Positions 59,842 to 64,000 of a DNA stretch of 64,000 bases are shown piece after piece. Source of the stretch: JAVJQS01 sp040218815. Its GTDB lineage: Bacteria; Bacteroidota; Bacteroidia; Flavobacteriales_E; Vicingaceae. Location of the stretch: the NCBI GenBank assembly GCA_040218815.1, contig JAVJQS010000008.1, positions 186,001 through 250,000 on the forward strand, in the 5' to 3' direction. The position numbers and the translations under genes were made by a program. The notes under the pieces are model-generated. The model worked only from the letters and a program-made list of their open reading frames with translations, searched no databases and was not told the DNA's origin. The number at the start of each line of letters is the position of its first letter. Within the stretch, counting starts at the first letter, position 1.

Positions 59842-60705
59842 ATGGCAAAAATTTCACACAAAGAATTATTAGATGCAGGTGTACACTTTGGACACTTGAG
59901 AAGAAAATGGCATCCAAAAATGGCTCCGTATATTTTTATGGAGAAAAATGGTATCCATATCATTGACCTGAATAAAACCGCAGTTAAACTTGACGAAGCG
60001 GCTGAAGCAATGAAACAAATTGCAAAGTCAGGAAAGAAAATCCTATTTGTTGCTACAAAAAAGCAAGCAAAAGAAGTTGTTGAAAACAGGGTAAAACCAA
60101 CCGCTATGCCTTATGTTACTGAAAGATGGCCTGGTGGAATGTTAACCAACTTTGCTACAATTAGAAAGGCAGTAAGAAAAATGTCTTCTATAGACAACAT
60201 GATGAAAGACGGAACTTTTGATGTGCTTTCAAAAAGAGAACGTCTTCAAATTACACGTCAACGAGCGAAATTAGAAAGAGATTTAGGCAGTATAGCTGAT
60301 TTGAATCGTTTACCATCAGCATTATTTGTGGTAGACATTAAAAAAGAGCATATTGCAGTTGCTGAGGCAAAAAAGTTAAATATTCCAACTTTCGCTATTG
60401 TTGATACCAACTCTAACCCAACTTCAGTTGATTTTCCAATTCCAGCAAATGATGATGCAGCAAAAGCAATTGATAAATTGCTTGAAGTTGTAACTAATGC
60501 TGTTTCTGAAGGGCTTGAGGAAAGAAAAGGAGAGAAGGATAAGAATAAAGCAGCTGCCGAAAAAAGCAAAGCTGCCGATGAGAAGAAAGCAAGCGAGAAG
60601 AGTGAGGGTGAGCCAAAAGCAAAAGCTCCTACTGGTAAAAAGCCTCGCATAGCTAAAAAGCCAGCCGCTGCTCAAAAAGTAGAGTCTAGCAAAGAATCAA
60701 AATAA
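59842..60705 (+). CDS. rpsB: 30S ribosomal protein S2 with long C-terminal extension
   Basis: Small-subunit protein, 287 residues. The S2 core spans about 1-225 (MAKISHKELLDAGVHFGHLRRKWHPKMAPYIF-type opening, WPGGMLTNFATI, VDTNSNPTSVDFPIPANDDA). Residues from about 229 to the end form a Lys/Ala/Glu-rich, probably disordered tail not present in Escherichia coli S2 (241 residues); such tails are common in Bacteroidota. tsf follows after 30 bases in the standard S2-EF-Ts order. Confidence 0.97.
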   Translation: MAKISHKELLDAGVHFGHLRRKWHPKMAPYIFMEKNGIHIIDLNKTAVKLDEAAEAMKQIAKSGKKILFVATKKQAKEVVENRVKPTAMPYVTERWPGGMLTNFATIRKAVRKMSSIDNMMKDGTFDVLSKRERLQITRQRAKLERDLGSIADLNRLPSALFVVDIKKEHIAVAEAKKLNIPTFAIVDTNSNPTSVDFPIPANDDAAKAIDKLLEVVTNAVSEGLEERKGEKDKNKAAAEKSKAADEKKASEKSEGEPKAKAPTGKKPRIAKKPAAAQKVESSKESK

Positions 60706-60735
60706 AATAGTTATTAACTTAAAACATATACAGCA

Positions 60736-61569
60736 ATGGCAAACATAACTGCTGCTGAAGTAAACAAATTAAGAAAGCATTCTGGTGCAGGCATGATGGA
60801 CTGCAAGAAAGCTTTGGTAGAAGCTGATGGAGATTTCGATCAAGCGGTACAAATTCTTCGAAAAAAAGGACAAAAAGTAGCTGAAAAGCGGAGTGATAGA
60901 GATGCAAACGAAGGTGTTATTATTGCAGGTACAACTGCAGATAATGGTTACGCTGCGATGATAGCTCTAAATTGTGAAACTGATTTTGTAGCTCAAAATG
61001 AAGATTTTATAGGTGTAGCTAATCAAATTCTGAAAGTAGCTTTAAACGATAAGCCAGAAACTTTAGATACTCTTTTAGGGAAGAGTTTCAATGACTCAAT
61101 GACGATATCTGAAAAAATTCTCGAAGAAGTTGGAAAGATTGGTGAGAAAATTGAATTATCAGAATATGTTTCAGTAAACGGAGATTTGGCGATAGCTTAT
61201 AATCACCCAGGATACAAAACAGCAACTATTCTTGGATTAAATAAGGACAATGATGCTGCTAAAGAAGCTGGAAAAAATGTAGCTATGCAAATCGCTGCAA
61301 TGAATCCTATTGCGCTTGATGAATCAGGTGTTTCTCAGGAAATTAAAGAGAGAGAGTTAGAATTGGGAAGAGAGCAAGCGCTTAAAGAAGGCAAGCCAGA
61401 GCAAATTATTGATAAAATTGCAGAGGGTAAATTACAGAAGTATTACAAAGAAAATACCTTATTAAACCAGCAGTACTTTGTTGACAATAAGCTAACTGTA
61501 AAAAGCTACTTGCAATCACTAGATAAAGAGTTAACAGTTACGGACTTCAAACGTAGCTCGTTGGTATAA
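60736..61569 (+). CDS. tsf: Translation elongation factor Ts
   Basis: Nucleotide-exchange factor for EF-Tu, 277 residues. The N-terminal module AAEVNKLRKHSGAGMMDCKKALVEADGDFDQAVQILRKKG, the TDFVAQNEDF motif and the later YNHPGYKTATILGL and PEQIIDKIAEGKLQKYYKENTLLNQ regions are typical. It forms an operon with rpsB and is followed by a strong terminator. Confidence 0.97.
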   Translation: MANITAAEVNKLRKHSGAGMMDCKKALVEADGDFDQAVQILRKKGQKVAEKRSDRDANEGVIIAGTTADNGYAAMIALNCETDFVAQNEDFIGVANQILKVALNDKPETLDTLLGKSFNDSMTISEKILEEVGKIGEKIELSEYVSVNGDLAIAYNHPGYKTATILGLNKDNDAAKEAGKNVAMQIAAMNPIALDESGVSQEIKERELELGREQALKEGKPEQIIDKIAEGKLQKYYKENTLLNQQYFVDNKLTVKSYLQSLDKELTVTDFKRSSLV

Positions 61570-61576
61570 ATATTTA

Positions 61577-61610
61577 GAAAAAAGAGAATTTAATTATTCT
61601 CTTTTTTTTT
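61577..61610 (+). terminator. Intrinsic terminator after rpsB-tsf
   Basis: Stem AAAAGAGAAT / ATTCTCTTTT with a short AT loop and a run of nine T, eight bases after the tsf stop. Confidence 0.88.
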
Positions 61611-61656
61611 GCCCTAATTTTTGAGTTTAACTCAACAGGAGACCTTTTAATTAAAT

Positions 61657-61664
61657 TACTTTTG
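61657..61664 (+). promoter_or_regulatory. -7 promoter box of pyrH-frr
   Basis: TACTTTTG, a perfect TAnnTTTG match, 14 bases before the pyrH ATG (61679). The near-palindrome TTGAGTTTAACTCAA at 61621-61635 lies about 20 bases upstream, near the -33 region, and might be a regulator site. Confidence 0.55.
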
Positions 61665-61678
61665 CTAAAACTATTCTT

Positions 61679-62389
61679 ATGGCTTACAAACGAATTCTCT
61701 TAAAATTAAGCGGCGAAGCACTTATGGGTGCAAAACAATTTGGAATTGATCATAATAGGCTCAATCAATATGCTATTGAAATCAAAGAGGTTGTAGAGTC
61801 TGGTGTTGAGGTAGCCATTGTAATTGGCGGAGGGAATATATTTAGAGGTATTCAAGCCCAAAATGGAGGTATTGAGCGCGTTCAAGGTGATTATATGGGT
61901 ATGTTGGCCACGGTAATCAACAGTATGGCACTGCAATCTGCTTTAGAAGAAATTGATGTATACACCAGGTTGCAAACAGCTATTAAGATGGAGCAAATAG
62001 CCGAGCCTTATATTCGAAGAAAAGCCGTTCGACATTTAGAAAAAGGGCGAGTGGTAATATTTGGTGCTGGAACAGGAAACCCATATTTTACAACTGATAC
62101 AGCAGCAAGTTTAAGGGCTATAGAGATTGAAGCCGACGTTATTCTCAAAGGAACACGTGTAGATGGTATATATGATTCTGATCCTGAAAAGAATGCAAAT
62201 GCCATTAAGTATGAAAAAATCTCTTTTACTGAAGTTTACGAAAAAGGTTTAAACGTAATGGATTTAACAGCATTTACATTATGTAATGAAAACAAACTGC
62301 CAATTGTTGTTTTCGATATGAATACTCCAGGTAATTTATTAGACGTAGTAAAAGGCAAAGAAGAAGTCGGGACTTTAGTAGAGTTTTAA
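61679..62389 (+). CDS. pyrH: UMP kinase
   Basis: Hexameric bacterial UMP kinase, 236 residues, of the amino-acid-kinase fold. Motifs: YKRILLKLSGEALMG, VIGGGNIFRG, DYMGMLATVINSMALQ, FGAGTGNPYFTTDTAASLRA and KGTRVDGIYDSDP. The order pyrH-frr is the standard one. It has its own promoter after the tsf terminator. Confidence 0.97.
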   Translation: MAYKRILLKLSGEALMGAKQFGIDHNRLNQYAIEIKEVVESGVEVAIVIGGGNIFRGIQAQNGGIERVQGDYMGMLATVINSMALQSALEEIDVYTRLQTAIKMEQIAEPYIRRKAVRHLEKGRVVIFGAGTGNPYFTTDTAASLRAIEIEADVILKGTRVDGIYDSDPEKNANAIKYEKISFTEVYEKGLNVMDLTAFTLCNENKLPIVVFDMNTPGNLLDVVKGKEEVGTLVEF

Positions 62390-62435
62390 AACATTGAAGA
62401 ATTGTTTAATTTCATGCCTTTAAAAATGATAAGTT

Positions 62436-62999
62436 ATGGACGAGGATATTGAGATAATGTTGGAAACCATTGAGGAATTGATGGAAAAATCAATTGATCA
62501 CTTGGAAAAAGAGTTGACAAAAATTAGAGCTGGAAAAGCTAATCCGTCAATGGTTGGAAGTGTAATGGTTGATTATTACGGTTCAATGACTCCATTAACT
62601 CAAGTAGCTAATGTAGGAACAATGGATGCTAGAACTTTGACTATTCAGCCTTGGGAAAAAGCTTCACTTGAACCAATTGAAAGAGCGATAATCAATTCCA
62701 ACTTAGGACTAAATCCCCAAAATAATGGTGAAATGATTCTCATAAATGTTCCTCAATTGACTGAAGAGCGCAGAAGAGAATTAGTTAAACAAGCTAAAGC
62801 AGAAGCTGAAGAAGCTAAAGTTGGAATTCGAAATGCTCGTAAAGAAGGGAATGACGAGGTGAAGAAATTCCAAAAAGACGGAATGTCTGATGATGAAGCT
62901 AAAGCAGTGGAAGAAAGCATTCAGGAATTAACAGATAAGCATAGCACCAAAATCGACCAAATCCTTGTGAGCAAGGAAGCTGATATTATGAAAGTCTAG
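62436..62999 (+). CDS. frr: Ribosome recycling factor
   Basis: Splits post-termination ribosomes with EF-G, 187 residues. Typical segments: LEKELTKIRAGKANPSMVGSVMVDYYGSMTPLTQVAN, LTIQPWEKASLEPIERAI, and the C-terminal helix ELTDKHSTKIDQILVSKEADIMKV. It follows pyrH by 46 bases. Its 3' end overlaps the end of the convergent epimerase gene by 14 bases, with no terminator visible. Confidence 0.97.
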   Translation: MDEDIEIMLETIEELMEKSIDHLEKELTKIRAGKANPSMVGSVMVDYYGSMTPLTQVANVGTMDARTLTIQPWEKASLEPIERAIINSNLGLNPQNNGEMILINVPQLTEERRRELVKQAKAEAEEAKVGIRNARKEGNDEVKKFQKDGMSDDEAKAVEESIQELTDKHSTKIDQILVSKEADIMKV

Positions 63000-64000
63000 C
63001 CAATTCCGCTTTATGGCTTAAAAATAAAGCAGCACTCTTTTCTATCGTCTCATCAATTGATTCAAATTCGAAAGCCAATTCATTTTTTAATTTAGCAGCA
63101 TCATAACACTTTGAAGCATAAGCTGTTTGTATGCTCTTAGAAGATAGCACGGCAGTTTTTCCAGTTAGTTTAGCACGAACTTGATCTAAGTTTTTCATTA
63201 ATACAGCTAAAAGGTAATTAGCCCTTATTACAGGTGGGCGCACTTTTAAGGATCTAGCTATTTTCTCAAAAAGAAGTTTAAAGGACATATTTTCACCTAC
63301 TAAAATGAATCGTTCGTTGACTATATCACTATCCATTAATTGCAGCATGACTTTGACTACATCAGTTACACTAACAAATCCATTTTCCCCTGGAGTATAA
63401 AATTTTAAACCATCATAAACACGTTTTATGATCTTTAAACTGCTGCCTTCCCAATCTCCAAAACCCAAAATCGTAGAAGGGTTCACTATTACAACGGGCA
63501 AGCCTTCTTGAGAAGCTCGCCACACTTCATTCTCTGAGTAGTATTTACTAATGGAGTAGCTTGAGGTAGATTTGTTATTTTGCCATTGTGCCGCCTCATC
63601 AGTACAATTACTATTGGGGTATTCGCCTAATGAAGCCACAGAACTCACAAAACAGAATTTTTTGATGTTAAATTCTAAACTCAAGTTTACAACATTTTCA
63701 GTGCCTTCTACATTTACTTTTATCAGTTGATTAGCCGACTTAGAATCAAATGATACGAAGGCGGCTGCATGGTAAACATAGTTCACATCTTTAAAAGCAT
63801 CTTTCAAACTAAAATAGTCTAATACGTCTGCTTTCACCCATTCAATCTGATTTATCTGCTCTGTTGCACCATAAGTTTTAAAGACGAGTTTTGTCTTTTC
63901 TATTGATTTTTCAGAGCGGTAAATAGCCCGGATTTTAGCTTCTCGTTTTGAAAGAAAATAAAGCAAATGACTGCCCACTAAACCTGTTCCACCTGTAACT
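62986..64000 (-). CDS. NAD-dependent epimerase/dehydratase family protein (partial, 5' end outside window)
   Basis: Short-chain-dehydrogenase-type (extended SDR) protein. The frame is open through base 64000 and begins VTGGTGLVGSHLLYFLSK, which is the NAD-binding TGGTGxxG motif, so the true start lies just beyond the window; the GTG at 63978 is an internal Val. The Tyr-Lys catalytic pair is in SSYSISKYYSE. YHAAAFVSFDS and VNPSTILGFGDW are typical of the 3-beta-HSD/dihydroflavonol reductase-like group. Substrate unknown. It converges with frr with a 14-base overlap. Confidence 0.88.
   Translation of the reverse strand, partial: VTGGTGLVGSHLLYFLSKREAKIRAIYRSEKSIEKTKLVFKTYGATEQINQIEWVKADVLDYFSLKDAFKDVNYVYHAAAFVSFDSKSANQLIKVNVEGTENVVNLSLEFNIKKFCFVSSVASLGEYPNSNCTDEAAQWQNNKSTSSYSISKYYSENEVWRASQEGLPVVIVNPSTILGFGDWEGSSLKIIKRVYDGLKFYTPGENGFVSVTDVVKVMLQLMDSDIVNERFILVGENMSFKLLFEKIARSLKVRPPVIRANYLLAVLMKNLDQVRAKLTGKTAVLSSKSIQTAYASKCYDAAKLKNELAFEFESIDETIEKSAALFLSHKAELARLS

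Noticed and set aside
60258..60675. Minus-strand open frames over the rpsB tail
   Set aside because: They are the complement of the Lys/Ala-rich S2 tail and show only low-complexity Ser/Phe/Leu sequence.
63976..63978. GTG as start of the epimerase gene
   Set aside because: The upstream frame encodes the NAD-binding TGGTGLVG motif and stays open to the window end, so the GTG is an internal Val codon.
1..64000. CRISPR arrays, IS elements, prophage genes, tRNA and rRNA genes
   Set aside because: No repeat-spacer pattern, transposase, integrase or cloverleaf-like stretch was seen in the intergenic regions by eye.

Overview
The window reads as a chromosome segment of a low-GC Bacteroidota, most likely a marine-type Flavobacteriales. 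The support is: a protein with a type IX secretion (T9SS) C-terminal sorting domain, a TonB-dependent receptor with a carboxypeptidase-regulatory-like N-domain, a lipoprotein with an acidic stretch after the lipobox, repeated TAnnTTTG promoter boxes (the Bacteroidota -7 element), few Shine-Dalgarno sequences, and the gene orders psd-cdsA-DUF2007-ftsH-rsfS and rplM-rpsI-rpsB-tsf-pyrH-frr. I saw no tRNA, rRNA, IS element, phage or CRISPR array.

Layout. 0-6.2 kb: the 3' part of a two-component pair (kinase cut by the window edge, complete OmpR-type regulator), divergent from a surface-type lipoprotein and a TonB receptor, a plausible phosphate-type uptake unit. 6.2-11.1 kb: acyl-CoA ligase, DUF985 cupin, a SiaB-like kinase/SiaC-like phosphoprotein pair and an amidohydrolase lipoprotein. 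11.1-30.8 kb: an envelope-biosynthesis island. It holds five cobalamin-binding-type radical SAM enzymes, one SPASM-like radical SAM enzyme, two methyltransferases, a nucleotidyltransferase, a GT9 and a GT87 glycosyltransferase, a Wzx-like flippase, a lipoprotein with a c-type haem motif, polytopic proteins, a Wzz-like copolymerase and a Wzy/ligase-like protein. Eleven of these genes form one tightly overlapping minus-strand operon. This is the best candidate for an undescribed system: a membrane-anchored glycan or glycolipid with radical-SAM-made modifications.

30.9-39.2 kb: plus-strand housekeeping genes: purL, radC, a polysaccharide-deacetylase-like gene, upp, a YjjG-type nucleotidase, cmoA, an ICMT/PEMT-type methyltransferase and a DAHP synthase-chorismate mutase fusion. 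The fusion makes prephenate, the co-substrate of CmoA. 39.2-46.1 kb: psd, cdsA, DUF2007, ftsH and rsfS (minus), birA (plus), SRPBCC and pyrE (minus), and a NUDIX gene whose start codon overlaps that of divergent pyrE. 46.2-51.7 kb: a TPR/SpoIIE phosphatase (possible partner of SiaB/SiaC), a small SD-preceded reading frame, an 18-bp perfect palindrome inside a promoter, and an M16 peptidase.

51.7-56.5 kb: a locus with arsenosugar-type genes (DUF2064 glycosyltransferase, purine nucleoside phosphorylase, ArsS, AhpD-like protein). 56.6-58.7 kb: a T9SS-exported cupredoxin, a bacilliredoxin and an outer-membrane barrel. 58.8-64 kb: rplM-rpsI, rpsB-tsf, pyrH-frr, and a convergent NAD-dependent epimerase cut by the window end.

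All functions are from reading the translated sequence and recalled family motifs; no database search was run.
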